From: Herbaspirillum frisingense GSF30
GTDB lineage: Bacteria; Pseudomonadota; Gammaproteobacteria; Burkholderiales; Burkholderiaceae_D
Direction of reading: 5' to 3'
DNA length: 32,818 nt
Assembly (NCBI RefSeq): GCF_000300975.2
Contig: NZ_AEEC02000049.1
Location: 1-32,818 of the forward strand
The notes under the pieces are model-generated. The model ran no database searches. It worked only from the letters and a program-made list of their open reading frames with translations, and was not told the DNA's origin. The position numbers were made by a program, and so were the translations under genes. How positions within the stretch are numbered: the first letter of the stretch is position 1; the number at the start of each line of letters is the position of its first letter. This document shows positions 9,521 through 17,595 of this stretch, piece by piece.

Positions 9521-9685
9521 CTAGGCAATCGCCACCGACACCCGATACAACAACACCCCCAGCAAGCCGAACGCCCCGGCCAGCATGCAATAGGGCGCCC
9601 AGCGTCGGGCGCGCATGCCATAGCCGAACAGGAGCAGCGCGATGCTGATGGCGGGTATCAATGCGGAAGGGCTGGTCAGGTCCAT
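9521..9685 (-). CDS. Small two-helix membrane protein, unknown function
   Basis: A 54-residue product with two hydrophobic segments (about residues 8-22 and 33-52) separated by a basic GMRARRW turn, so an inner-membrane hairpin is likely. A GGGGAG ribosome site about eight bases before the ATG (9685) and the isolated convergent position support a real gene. I do not recognise a family. The frame is open upstream to 9862, but that extension overlaps the permease gene and has no membrane-protein character. It lies 64 bases downstream of the efflux permease gene on the same strand and could be the last gene of that operon. Confidence 0.6.
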   Translation of the reverse strand: MDLTSPSALIPAISIALLLFGYGMRARRWAPYCMLAGAFGLLGVLLYRVSVAIA

Positions 9686-9749
9686 GGTGGTTACTCCCCG
9701 GTGAGGTCGGTGTTCGCACGGGCGCTGCACGGGCGAACGAAAATATCCA

Positions 9750-10877
9750 TCACGCCATCTGGCTGATGGTCTTCCTGAAGCGGCCCAGCGCGGCCGTGAA
9801 CAACAAGGCACCGATGGCGAAGATGGCCAGCAGTTGCGGCCATACCACCTCCAGCCCGGCACCCCGATACAGAATGGCCTGCCCGGCCGCCACGAAGTGC
9901 GTGGTGGGCGCGGCCAGCATGATGTCCTGCACCAGCAGCGGCATGCTTTCGCGCGGCGTGGAGCCGCCCGAGAGCAGTTGCAGCGGCAACAGCACCAGCA
10001 CGGTCAGCATGCCGAACTGCGGCATCGAACGCGCCAGCGTGGCCATGAAGATGCCCATGGAGGTGGTGGCGAAAAGATGCATGACAGTGGCCAGCATGAA
10101 CAGCGCCACCGAACCTTCGATCGGCACCTGCAGCGCGCCGCGCACGATCAGCAGCAAGGACGCCAGTGCCGCCAGCGCCACCACCAGCCCCATGGACCAG
10201 ACCTTGGCCAGCATGATCTCGGCAGGCGTTACCGGCATCACCAGCAGGTGTTCGATGGTGCCGTGCTCGCGCTCGCGGATCAGTGCGGCGCCGGTGAGGA
10301 TGATGGAAAGCATGGTCACGTTGTTGATGATCTCCATGAGCGATCCGAACCAGGACTGCTCCAGATTGGGATTGAAGCGCATGCGCATGGCCAGGTTCAC
10401 CGGTGCGGTGGTACCGGCCTCGGTGCGTCGCACGAACTGCGTCACCTCGGTGGTGATCATCTGCTGGATGTAGCTGTTGCCGGTGAAGGCCTGGCTCATG
10501 CGTGTGGCATCCACATTCAGTTGCACCGCAGGCGCCCGACCGGCCAGTACGTCACGCTGGAAGTCGGCGGGAATATCCAATACGAAGGTGTAGTCGCCAT
10601 CATCCAGGCCGGCATCAGCCTCTTGCGCCGTGACCAGCCGCGCCACCTTGAAGTGCGGCGGATAGAAGGTCGCCGCGATGCGTGCCGAGAGCGGCGAGCC
10701 GTCGTTATCGACGATGGCGATGGCGGCGTGGTGCAGGCTTTCCGGCATGGCGGTGGCGGCCACGTAGATGGACAGCGTAAAGGTGTAGGCGATGAGCACC
10801 AGCATGGCCGGATCGCGCAGCAGGCTCCATAGTTCCTTGATGCCGAGGCGGTAGATGTTGGCCCAGGAGTTGCGCAT
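9750..10877 (-). CDS. ABC-2 type permease, YhhJ-like
   Basis: A 375-residue inner-membrane permease of the ABC-2 export family. One helix near the N-terminus (about 24-45) is followed by a large periplasmic domain (about 50-200), then five or so helices. The conserved REREHGTIEHLLVMPVTPAEIMLAK segment follows the first C-terminal helix, as in DrrB/YhhJ-type permeases. Its length is close to E. coli YhhJ. It starts one base after the stop of the ATPase-permease gene and is the last efflux gene of the operon. It probably pairs with the permease half of that protein to form the channel. Confidence 0.9.
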   Translation of the reverse strand: MRNSWANIYRLGIKELWSLLRDPAMLVLIAYTFTLSIYVAATAMPESLHHAAIAIVDNDGSPLSARIAATFYPPHFKVARLVTAQEADAGLDDGDYTFVLDIPADFQRDVLAGRAPAVQLNVDATRMSQAFTGNSYIQQMITTEVTQFVRRTEAGTTAPVNLAMRMRFNPNLEQSWFGSLMEIINNVTMLSIILTGAALIREREHGTIEHLLVMPVTPAEIMLAKVWSMGLVVALAALASLLLIVRGALQVPIEGSVALFMLATVMHLFATTSMGIFMATLARSMPQFGMLTVLVLLPLQLLSGGSTPRESMPLLVQDIMLAAPTTHFVAAGQAILYRGAGLEVVWPQLLAIFAIGALLFTAALGRFRKTISQMA

Positions 10878-10878
10878 C

Positions 10879-13629
10879 TCAACGCTCCTGTTTCTTCAGT
10901 AACAGCACCGATAACCCCAGGATCACGGGTGCGGCGAGTACCAGGGGCCAGAAGGATGAGCCCAGGTCGCCGACGGCGAGCGCCTTGCTGAACACGCCGC
11001 GACTGATGGTGAGGAAATGCTTGGCCGGATAGACCTGGCCGATCAGGGCGCCCATGCCCTCCAGCGAGGACACCGGGTTCAACAGGCCGGCAAACTGCAC
11101 GCAGGGAATGATGGTGCCGATCATGGTCACGAACAGCGCCGCGATCTGACTGTTGGTGAAGGTCGATGCCAGCAGACCGAAACCGGTGGAGCAGATGATG
11201 AACACCAGCGCCGCCAGGGTCAGCGTGAACAGGCTGCCCTTGACCGGCACCCCGAATACCGTCACCGCCAGCAGCGTGAGCATGGCGAAGTTGAGCATGC
11301 CCAGCAGCAGATAGGGCAACTGCTTGCCCAGCAGGAATTCGGTGCGGGTGACCGGCGTGACGTAGAGGTTGAGGATGGAGCCCAGCTCCTTCTCGCGCAC
11401 CACCGACAGCGCCGTGAGCATGGCCGGAATCATCATCAGCAGTAGCGGGATGATGGCCGGCACCATGGCCGGCAGACTCTTCACATCCGGGTTGTAGCGA
11501 TAGCGTGTCTCGATGGTGGCCGGCGTGGCCAGGGTCTGCCCCAGACGGTGCAGGGCCATGTCGGCCAGCCACAGTTGATGCATGCCCTGCACATAACCGC
11601 GCACGGTCTCGGCGCGCGTGGGCATGGCGCCATCCACCCAGGCCCCGACCTCGACCGGCCTGCCGCGCCCGATATCGCGGGCAAACCCGGAGGGAATCTC
11701 GATGGCCAGCGAAATCTCGCCGCTGCGCATGCGCCGGTCCAGGTCCTGGTAATCGGTGATGGCAGGCTTCTCGATGAAGTAGCGCGAGCCCGACAGGTTC
11801 AGTGCATAGTTCTGACTCAGGCCGGTCTGGTCGCGGTCCAGCACGGCATAGGTGAGGTTTTCCACATCGAGGTTGATGCCATAGCCGATGATGAACATCA
11901 GGATGGCCGTCCCCAGCAAGGCCAGCGTGGCGCGCACCGGGTCGCGCCGCAGTTCCAGGCTTTCGCGCTGGCTGTAGCTCAGGGCGCGGCCCAGGCTGGT
12001 GCGCCACCGGCCGGGGCGCGATGTTGACGCTTCCATCGCCGCGGGCAGCGCTGGCCGGTCATCGGCAACCGGCGCGTTCCTCTTGCCCGCCGCCTCTTCC
12101 AGATAGGCGATGAAGGCCTGTTCCAGCGTGGCCGCGCCGCGTTCACGGATGAGCGCATCCGGCGTGGCGCTCACCAGGACCCGACCGGCATGCATGAGCG
12201 AGATGCGGTCGCAGCGCTGGGCCTCGTTCATGAAATGGGTGGAGATGAAGATGGTGACCCTATCCTTGCGCGCCAGGTCGATCATCAGTTGCCAGAACAG
12301 GTCACGGGCGATCGGGTCCACGCCGGAAGTCGGCTCGTCCAGGATCAGCAGTTCCGGCTTGTGCACCATCGCCACGGCCAGTGACAGGCGCTGGCGGATG
12401 CCCAGCGGCAGGCTCTCGGGCAGGCTGTCCATCACATCCAGCAGACCGAAGCGGGTCGCCATCTCTTCGGTGCGGTCGTCGATCTGCGCTTCCGGCACGC
12501 GGTACAGGCGGGCATGCAGCACCAGGTTCTGGCGCACGCTCAATTCCCCATACAGCGAAAAGGCCTGCGACATATAGCCCACCCTGGCCCGCGTGGCCAT
12601 GTCGCGCGGATCGACCTCCTGGCCGAACAACCAGGCCTGGCCCTCGCTGGCCTGCAGCAGCCCGGTCAGCATCTTCATGGTGGTCGACTTGCCGCAACCA
12701 TTGGAGCCGAGAAAGCCGAATATCTCGCCCCGCCGGATACGGAAATCCACATGATCCACCGCCACGAAATCGCCGAAGCGCATGGTCAGGCCCTTGGCCT
12801 CGATGGCAATGCCGGCCTCGACGCTTGCATCCAGCGGCGTGACCTGCACTGTCTGGTGCTGGCGCCGCTTTTGTTCAGGCAGCAGGCTGATGAAGGCCTC
12901 TTCCAGCGCTGCCGTGCCGGTACGGGCGTGCAGCTCGGCCGGAGTGCCGGTCGCCAGCAGCTTGCCGTCGTCCATCGCCACCAGCCAGTCGAAGCGGTCC
13001 GCCTCTTCCATGTAGGCGGTGGCGACGATAACGCTCATGCCCGCACGCTCCTGGCGGATATGTTCGATCAGGTCCCAGAACTGCGCCCGTGACAGCGGAT
13101 CCACACCGGTGGTGGGTTCATCCAGGATCAGCAGGTCGGGATCGTGGATCAGCGAACAGCACAGCCCCAGCTTCTGCTTCATCCCTCCAGAGAGCTTGCC
13201 GGCCGGGCGCGCCAGGAAGGGGGCCAGGCCCGTACCGCGGGTAAGTTCATCGATGCGACGACGGCGCTCGGCGCTGTCCTGGCCGAACAGGCGGCCGAAG
13301 AATTGCAGGTTTTCTTCCACCGACAGGGTGGGATAGAGATTCTTGCCCAGTCCTTGCGGCATGTAGGCGATGCGCGGGCAGACCTGGGTACGATGCGCGA
13401 CCTTGCGCATGTCGCCGCCCAGCACGCTCACCTCGCCCTGCTGCAAGGCGCGGGCGCCGGCCACCAGCGAGAGCAGGCTGGATTTGCCGACGCCGTCCGG
13501 GCCGATCAGGCCGACCATGCAGCCGGCCGGAATCTGCAGCGATATCGCATCCAGTGCCAGCGTCTTGCCATAGCGCAGCGACACCCCGTCCAGGCGTGCC
13601 ACCCACGACTGGTCCGGGGTGGCGGTCAT
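10879..13629 (-). CDS. Fused ABC exporter: two ATPase domains and an ABC-2 permease (RbbA-like)
   Basis: A 916-residue protein with ATPase domain 1 (about 5-240), ATPase domain 2 (about 275-510) and a C-terminal ABC-2 membrane domain (about 555-915). Domain 1 has Walker [10 protein letters not shown], signature LSGGMKQ and Walker [14 protein letters not shown]. Domain 2 has Walker [10 protein letters not shown] and Walker [14 protein letters not shown], but its signature reads LPLGIRQ, a departure from LSGGQ. Order and length match E. coli RbbA (YhiH). The frame is open up to 13662; ATG 13629 is preferred because it forms an ATGA overlap with the stop of the fusion-protein gene, indicating translational coupling. 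It powers export of an unidentified compound; RbbA's reported ribosome role makes the name only provisional. Confidence 0.9.
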   Translation of the reverse strand: MTATPDQSWVARLDGVSLRYGKTLALDAISLQIPAGCMVGLIGPDGVGKSSLLSLVAGARALQQGEVSVLGGDMRKVAHRTQVCPRIAYMPQGLGKNLYPTLSVEENLQFFGRLFGQDSAERRRRIDELTRGTGLAPFLARPAGKLSGGMKQKLGLCCSLIHDPDLLILDEPTTGVDPLSRAQFWDLIEHIRQERAGMSVIVATAYMEEADRFDWLVAMDDGKLLATGTPAELHARTGTAALEEAFISLLPEQKRRQHQTVQVTPLDASVEAGIAIEAKGLTMRFGDFVAVDHVDFRIRRGEIFGFLGSNGCGKSTTMKMLTGLLQASEGQAWLFGQEVDPRDMATRARVGYMSQAFSLYGELSVRQNLVLHARLYRVPEAQIDDRTEEMATRFGLLDVMDSLPESLPLGIRQRLSLAVAMVHKPELLILDEPTSGVDPIARDLFWQLMIDLARKDRVTIFISTHFMNEAQRCDRISLMHAGRVLVSATPDALIRERGAATLEQAFIAYLEEAAGKRNAPVADDRPALPAAMEASTSRPGRWRTSLGRALSYSQRESLELRRDPVRATLALLGTAILMFIIGYGINLDVENLTYAVLDRDQTGLSQNYALNLSGSRYFIEKPAITDYQDLDRRMRSGEISLAIEIPSGFARDIGRGRPVEVGAWVDGAMPTRAETVRGYVQGMHQLWLADMALHRLGQTLATPATIETRYRYNPDVKSLPAMVPAIIPLLLMMIPAMLTALSVVREKELGSILNLYVTPVTRTEFLLGKQLPYLLLGMLNFAMLTLLAVTVFGVPVKGSLFTLTLAALVFIICSTGFGLLASTFTNSQIAALFVTMIGTIIPCVQFAGLLNPVSSLEGMGALIGQVYPAKHFLTISRGVFSKALAVGDLGSSFWPLVLAAPVILGLSVLLLKKQER

Positions 13630-14705
13630 TGCGGAACCCTGGTCACCAGCTGCGGCGGCCATGCCTGGCTCTGGTCGGTACGAACCCAGGCCACGCCCGG
13701 CAGGCCGGTCTTGACCAGCGTCAGATGCTGCCGCAGCAGCGCCGGATCGATCTGCGCCTTGACGCGGAACATCAGCTTCTGCCGCTCGCTGGCCGTCTCC
13801 ACCGTCTTGGGGGTGAACTGGGCGGTGCTGGCGACGAAGGAAATCCTGGCCGGGATCACATACTGCGGCGCGGCGTCCAGCACGATGCGGGCCTCGGCCC
13901 CCAGGGCCAGCTTGCCGGCTACGGCCTCGGGGACGAAGAAGGTCATGTAGACGTCACTCAGGTCCACCAGGTTGAGCAGTTTGCCGCCACCCCCCAATAC
14001 CTCGCCCGGCTGGGCAATGCGGTACTGCACCCGCCCGGCACGGGGCGCGATGAGCGTGCTGTCGTCGATATCGACCTTGATGCGCTGTACCGTGGCGGCG
14101 GCTGCGGTCACCGTCGATCTGGCACCGCTGACCTGGGTGCGTGCCGCCACCACGGCGGCCCGGGCGGCCGTCACCTGTGCCTGGGCAGCGGTCACGGCGG
14201 CTTGCATGCCGCGCACCCGGGCGCGGTCGTCATCGACTTCCTGCAGCGACGAGGCCCCTTCCTTGACCAGCACTTCGGAGCGCGCCAGGCGGCGCCGCGC
14301 CGCGTCCAGTTCACTCTCGCGTTGTGCACTCTGTGCCAGCGCGGCCTGGTAGTCACTCTCGCGCACCGCCACCTGGGCCTCGGCACTGGCCACGGCCGAC
14401 AGCGATTGCTGCTGGCGTGCCTGGGCTTCATCACGTTGCGCCTGCAGCGACAGGATCTGCATCTGGGCCAGCGGCTGGCCGGCCGTGACGAAATCCCCTT
14501 CGTTGACCAGGATGGCGTCCACCCTGCCCCCCAGCTTGGTGGCCACATCCACCTCGGTGGCTTCGATGCGGCCATTGCCACTGGCGAAACCCTCCCCCGG
14601 GCCGCTGTGATGCAGGCGCTGCCAGGCATAGGTGGCACCGCCAGCAAGGAGGACGACCAGCAGGCCGGCGGTCAGCAGGTTTTTCTTGGCGGGAGAAAGC
14701 GTCAT
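13626..14705 (-). CDS. HlyD-family membrane fusion protein, YhiI-like
   Basis: A 359-residue periplasmic adaptor that links an inner-membrane ABC exporter to an outer-membrane channel. A single helix (about 12-30) anchors it. A biotinyl-lipoyl-like half (about 40-75, with [22 protein letters not shown]) is followed by a long Ala/Gln/Arg-rich coiled coil (about 80-200) and the second lipoyl half ([24 protein letters not shown]). A beta-barrel region closes the protein. Length matches E. coli YhiI (about 355). It starts two bases after the stop of the outer-membrane gene and overlaps the ATPase gene by four bases. Confidence 0.93.
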   Translation of the reverse strand: MTLSPAKKNLLTAGLLVVLLAGGATYAWQRLHHSGPGEGFASGNGRIEATEVDVATKLGGRVDAILVNEGDFVTAGQPLAQMQILSLQAQRDEAQARQQQSLSAVASAEAQVAVRESDYQAALAQSAQRESELDAARRRLARSEVLVKEGASSLQEVDDDRARVRGMQAAVTAAQAQVTAARAAVVAARTQVSGARSTVTAAAATVQRIKVDIDDSTLIAPRAGRVQYRIAQPGEVLGGGGKLLNLVDLSDVYMTFFVPEAVAGKLALGAEARIVLDAAPQYVIPARISFVASTAQFTPKTVETASERQKLMFRVKAQIDPALLRQHLTLVKTGLPGVAWVRTDQSQAWPPQLVTRVPQ

Positions 14706-14707
14706 GA

Positions 14708-16162
14708 TCAGGGTCCGGGACGAAGAGGGGTGGCAGCGCCGGCCTGGCTGGCATCACCACCCAGGGCCGCATACAGCGCCACGGAGGAGGACAGCAAAGC
14801 GCGCCGGGTCTGCACCAGTTGCTGGCGCGCGCTGAGCAGGTCGCGCTGGGCATCGAGCACATCCAGGAATGGCGCGGCGCCGTTGTCATAGCGCAGTGTG
14901 GACAGGCGCGCCCGCTCGGCCTGCACGGTCACGGCGGTCTGTGCGATGGCCAGTTGCCGCGTCAACCACTGGCGGGCGGCCAGGGCATCGGCCACCTCGC
15001 GGAAGGCGGCCTGGACGGTCTTTTCATAATTGGCCACCGAGATATCGCGACGGATCTCGGACAGCGCCAGATTGTTGCGCAGGCGACCGGCCGTGAAGAT
15101 CGGCAGCGTGATGCTGGGCGAGAAGCTCCAGGCCTGGCTGCCATCGCGAAACAGGCCGCTCAGTTCGGCACTGGCGCTGCCGACCTGACCGGTCAGGGAA
15201 ATAGACGGGAAAAAAGCCGCCCGCGCGGCACCGATGTTGGCGTTGGCTGCCTGCAGGCGGTATTCGGCAGCAAGCACGTCAGGCCGACGCGTCAACAACA
15301 GCGAAGGCAGGCCCGGCTGCAACGCGGGGAAGACCGTGTCCAGCACGCTGCGCGCCTGTCCCGGTGCCAGTTCCAGTGGACTGCCCACCAACAGCGTCAA
15401 GGCATTCAGGCGCTGGGCGCGCAGTTGTTCCAGTTGTGCGCCCAAGGCCTGGGCCTGGGTCAGCAGGGTTTCGATCTGTGTCAGGTTCAGGTGCGAACTG
15501 GCCCCCACCTCCACCCGCCGTGCATAGATGCGATAGCTCTCCTGACGGCTGGCGATGGTATCGCTGGCGATGGCCAGGCGCTCGTCGAGCTCACCCAGTT
15601 CCAGATACGCATCGGCCACTTGCGTGACCAGGCTCAGGGTAGCAGCGCGACGCGTGGCTTCGCTGGCCTGGGCAGTATGCAGGGCCGCATCATCCAGACT
15701 GCGCAGACGGCCCCACAGGTCGATCTCCCAGCTGCTCAGGCCCAGCCCTGCCTGATAGGCGCTACCGACCAGCGGTCGTCCGGTCAGGTTGAGATCGGCC
15801 GGGGTACGCGAACGGTCCAGGCCGACCTGCGCGCCGATGGTGGGAAAGAGGTCCGCACGCTGGATGCCATAGAGCGCCATGGCCTCTTCCACCCGCAAGG
15901 CGGCCACCCGCAGGTCGCGGTTGTTGGCCAGGGCCAGGCTGATGAGGACTTGCAGTTGCGGATCGCTGAAGGTGGACTTCCAGTCCAGCGGCGCCGTGGC
16001 AGGCAGCGTGCTGTCAGACTGCTGCGGGTAGTGCGCGGCCACCGGCGCGGCGGGCCGCTGGTAGTCCGGCGCCATGGACTGGCAGGCCGCCAGCAAAAAG
16101 ACCAGCAACAGCGGCAATGCGGCCAGGCGCATTCTGGGAGGGGGCTCGCACATCGTGGGCAT
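14708..16162 (-). CDS. Outer-membrane efflux lipoprotein, NodT/OprM family
   Basis: A TolC-like outer-membrane channel protein, up to 484 residues. The signal ends in a lipobox, VFLLAAC, so Cys27 (counting from ATG 16162) would be lipidated. Family hallmarks include LPATAPLDWKSTFSDPQLQVLI early on, two long repeated helical halves, and LLTRRPDVLAAEYRLQAANANIGAARAAFFPSISL in the second half. Three in-frame ATGs (16162, 16153, 16132) are possible and no ribosome site decides between them; the last one gives the shortest usual signal peptide. It is the first gene of the efflux operon, completing the tripartite pump, which makes this operon larger than the three-gene E. coli yhiI-rbbA-yhhJ set. 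Confidence 0.92.
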   Translation of the reverse strand: MPTMCEPPPRMRLAALPLLLVFLLAACQSMAPDYQRPAAPVAAHYPQQSDSTLPATAPLDWKSTFSDPQLQVLISLALANNRDLRVAALRVEEAMALYGIQRADLFPTIGAQVGLDRSRTPADLNLTGRPLVGSAYQAGLGLSSWEIDLWGRLRSLDDAALHTAQASEATRRAATLSLVTQVADAYLELGELDERLAIASDTIASRQESYRIYARRVEVGASSHLNLTQIETLLTQAQALGAQLEQLRAQRLNALTLLVGSPLELAPGQARSVLDTVFPALQPGLPSLLLTRRPDVLAAEYRLQAANANIGAARAAFFPSISLTGQVGSASAELSGLFRDGSQAWSFSPSITLPIFTAGRLRNNLALSEIRRDISVANYEKTVQAAFREVADALAARQWLTRQLAIAQTAVTVQAERARLSTLRYDNGAAPFLDVLDAQRDLLSARQQLVQTRRALLSSSVALYAALGGDASQAGAATPLRPGP

Positions 16163-16255
16163 CGGCGGAAGCGGAAAATGTGGTGACGAAAGTCTTCGTC
16201 TTTTGTGTCCACATTATGAAGTTGCTTGCCAAAAACCCGATTGATGTACGTCAGG

Positions 16256-16277
16256 TTACTGACTGATGAGTCGGTAA
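16256..16277. promoter_or_regulatory. Palindromic operator candidate upstream of efflux operon
   Basis: A 22-bp inverted repeat, TTACTGACT / AGTCGGTAA with a 4-base spacer and one mismatch, lies 94 bases before the efflux operon. Size and symmetry are typical of TetR-family operators, and related ABC-2 efflux operons are often TetR-controlled. No TetR gene is present in the window, so the regulator would lie elsewhere. Confidence 0.5.
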
Positions 16278-16324
16278 TAGGTGAAATAGGGGGAAACGCT
16301 GGAAGCCGACGGCGCCTCCCTGCC

Positions 16325-16693
16325 CTACTGCGCTACGCCAACCTGGTCGACATAATGGCGCACCTCGGCGGCGACGTCGGCGAAGAGCGCCTGCAGCTCT
16401 GCCAGACGCGGCTGGGCGCTGACCGGTGGTTCGGCGCGGGACTGGGTCTCGATGCTCTTGAGCATGTCGGTCAGCACGCCCGCGCCCACCAGGGCCGTCA
16501 TGCTCTTGAGGCTGTGCGCCTCGCGCTTGACCTGGGCTGCATCGTCGGCGTGGATGGCCTGTTCCAGCCGGGCGAAGGTGGCCGGTGCGCTCTGCGCAAA
16601 AGTGCCGAACATGTGACGGCAGGCGGCAGCATCGCCCCCCATGGCCTCGAGCAGTGGCTCGGGATTGATGTGCTGGTATCGGTGGTCGTTCAC
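16325..16693 (-). CDS. Free-standing histidine phosphotransfer (Hpt) protein
   Basis: A 122-residue, all-helical protein that would shuttle phosphate between a hybrid sensor kinase and a response regulator. The phosphorylatable His60 lies in EAHSLKSMTALVGA, the standard Hpt motif. The remainder is one Hpt domain with no output or membrane part. The frame is open to 16810, but a GGGGGAGA ribosome site about seven bases before GTG 16693 marks the real start. Neither a kinase nor a response-regulator gene is adjacent, so partners must be encoded elsewhere. Upstream are a likely sigma-70 promoter, a palindrome and three 10-bp repeats, suggesting regulated expression. Confidence 0.85.
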   Translation of the reverse strand: MNDHRYQHINPEPLLEAMGGDAAACRHMFGTFAQSAPATFARLEQAIHADDAAQVKREAHSLKSMTALVGAGVLTDMLKSIETQSRAEPPVSAQPRLAELQALFADVAAEVRHYVDQVGVAQ

Positions 16694-16718
16694 GCGTTTC
16701 TCCCCCTGGGGCCGACGC

Positions 16719-16748
16719 AATATACGCAATATATTGCTCCATTGCCAA
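16719..16748 (-). promoter_or_regulatory. Likely sigma-70 promoter of hpt with internal palindrome
   Basis: On the minus strand TTGGCA (16743-16748) and TATATT (16719-16724) are separated by 18 bases. This puts a start site about 20 bases before the GTG start. Between them is a perfect 12-bp palindrome GCAATATATTGC (16726-16737), and its half GCAATATA recurs at 16717-16724, so a repressor could bind within the promoter. Confidence 0.5.
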
Positions 16749-16806
16749 TTTCTTTTGAGCAGCAGTTCCGCGCCGATGGGTACGGCGCGGATCGTGAGCG
16801 GGTGCG

Positions 16807-16836
16807 GCAAACTCGCGCAAACTCACGCAAACTCTT
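16807..16836. repeat. Three 10-bp direct repeats upstream of hpt
   Basis: GCAAACTC occurs three times with exactly 10-bp spacing, starting at 16807, 16817 and 16827. The array lies about 60 bases upstream of the likely hpt -35 element. Head-to-tail repeats at one-helical-turn spacing are the usual arrangement of OmpR/PhoB-type response-regulator sites, so this is a plausible activator site; binding is inferred. Confidence 0.6.
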
Positions 16837-16901
16837 TCGCCGCGCCTGTAACGTAACCAAGCCGGCTACGACAGTCAATCAGAAGTGTTAGGTATAGACG
16901 C

Positions 16902-16930
16902 AAAAAAGCCGCCCGCAATTAGCGGGCGGC
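16902..16930 (-). terminator. Rho-independent terminator of hsp20
   Basis: On the minus strand, a perfect 9-bp GC stem (GCCGCCCGC / GCGGGCGGC, 16908-16930, 5-base loop) is followed by six T residues. It lies 49 bases after the hsp20 stop and ends that transcript before the hpt regulatory region. Confidence 0.92.
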
Positions 16931-16978
16931 ATGCTCAATCAGGCTTCCGGATGCGCCCGGCACCCAGGGGGAAGCCGA

Positions 16979-17437
16979 TCAGGCAGCGCGTTCCAGACGT
17001 TGGACGTTGTCGCTGCCATCAGCGGCGCCGATCTCGATCTTGCGCGGCTTCAGGGCTTCAGGGATTTCGCGGACCAGCTCGATGTTGAGCAGGCCGTTTT
17101 CCAGATTGGCGCCGACCACCTTGATATGGTTGGCCAGCTGGAAGCGCTGCTCGAAATCACGGGCGGCGATACCGCGGTGCAGGAAGTTGACCTGCTTGTC
17201 TTCCTTCTGCTTGCGGCCGGTGATCTTGAGGGTTTCGTTTTCGGTCTCGATGTCGATTTCGCTGCGGGCAAAGCCGGCGACGGCCATCGTGATCCGGTAC
17301 TTGTCTTCTGCCACCAGTTCGATGTTGTACGGCGGGTAGCTGGGCTGATCGGTACGCTGGGCGTTATCGAACATCTGGGCCAGGCGATCGAAGCCGATGG
17401 CGGTACGGTACAGGGGGGAGAGATCAAAAGTACGCAT
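16979..17437 (-). CDS. Small heat-shock protein, Hsp20/IbpA type
   Basis: A 152-residue ATP-independent holdase chaperone that binds unfolding proteins in the cytoplasm. The start MRTFDLSPLYRTAIGFDRLAQMFD is IbpA-like. The alpha-crystallin domain covers about residues 35-125, including YPPYNIELV, the strand VAGFARSEIDIE and the GLLNIELVREIPE segment; the usual C-terminal IXI-type motif appears as PRKIEIG. An AAGGAT ribosome site lies six bases before the ATG, and that same site can be hidden in a leader hairpin. A sigma-32-like promoter lies upstream and a strong terminator downstream, so it is a single-gene heat-shock unit. Confidence 0.95.
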   Translation of the reverse strand: MRTFDLSPLYRTAIGFDRLAQMFDNAQRTDQPSYPPYNIELVAEDKYRITMAVAGFARSEIDIETENETLKITGRKQKEDKQVNFLHRGIAARDFEQRFQLANHIKVVGANLENGLLNIELVREIPEALKPRKIEIGAADGSDNVQRLERAA

Positions 17438-17498
17438 AAAAATATCCTTTCAGTTAAGCGATGTTTTCGTGGCAGACCTCAACGTCGAGCATCTGCTG
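17438..17498 (-). ncRNA. ROSE-like RNA thermometer in hsp20 leader
   Basis: The predicted leader of about 60 bases folds into two hairpins. The upstream one pairs GCAGA with UCUGC (17472-17496), with an inner CUC/GAG stem. The downstream one pairs AUCGCUU (17456-17462) with the ribosome site AAGGAU (17444-17449) across a 6-base loop, with one bulged G. The strand opposite the ribosome site contains UCGCU, which fits the UYGCU motif of ROSE elements. Base pairing is read from the sequence; temperature-dependent melting is inferred from the family. Confidence 0.65.
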
Positions 17499-17504
17499 GT
17501 ACCG

Positions 17505-17533
17505 ATCTAGGGATGGCATTTTGGGTTTTCAAG
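17505..17533 (-). promoter_or_regulatory. Sigma-32-like heat-shock promoter of hsp20
   Basis: On the minus strand CTTGAAA (17527-17533) is followed after 14 bases by CCCTAGAT (17505-17512), close to the RpoH consensus CTTGAAA and CCCCATNT. It places the start about seven bases downstream, just before the leader hairpins, and agrees with the Hsp20 product. Confidence 0.65.
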
Positions 17534-17545
17534 GGATTTTTTTCG

Positions 17546-17572
17546 AAAAAATACGGGCGCCTCTGACGCCCG
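17546..17572 (-). terminator. Terminator of azoreductase operon, possibly bidirectional
   Basis: On the minus strand a 6-bp stem CGGGCG / CGCCCG (17554-17572, 7-base loop) is followed by TAT and a T-rich run. On the plus strand ATTTTCTT follows, so it may act both ways. It lies 23 bases after the azoreductase stop and directly upstream of the hsp20 promoter. Confidence 0.75.
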
Positions 17573-17595
17573 ATTTTCTTCCGGGAAAAGCGCCC

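Noticed and set aside
9661..10473. Plus-strand open frame of 270 codons opposite the YhhJ-like permease
   Set aside because: Ser/Met-rich mirror of membrane helices; the minus-strand gene has clear ABC-2 features.
10517..12007. Minus-strand open frame in another frame of the efflux genes
   Set aside because: It crosses the junction of two recognised genes in the wrong frame.
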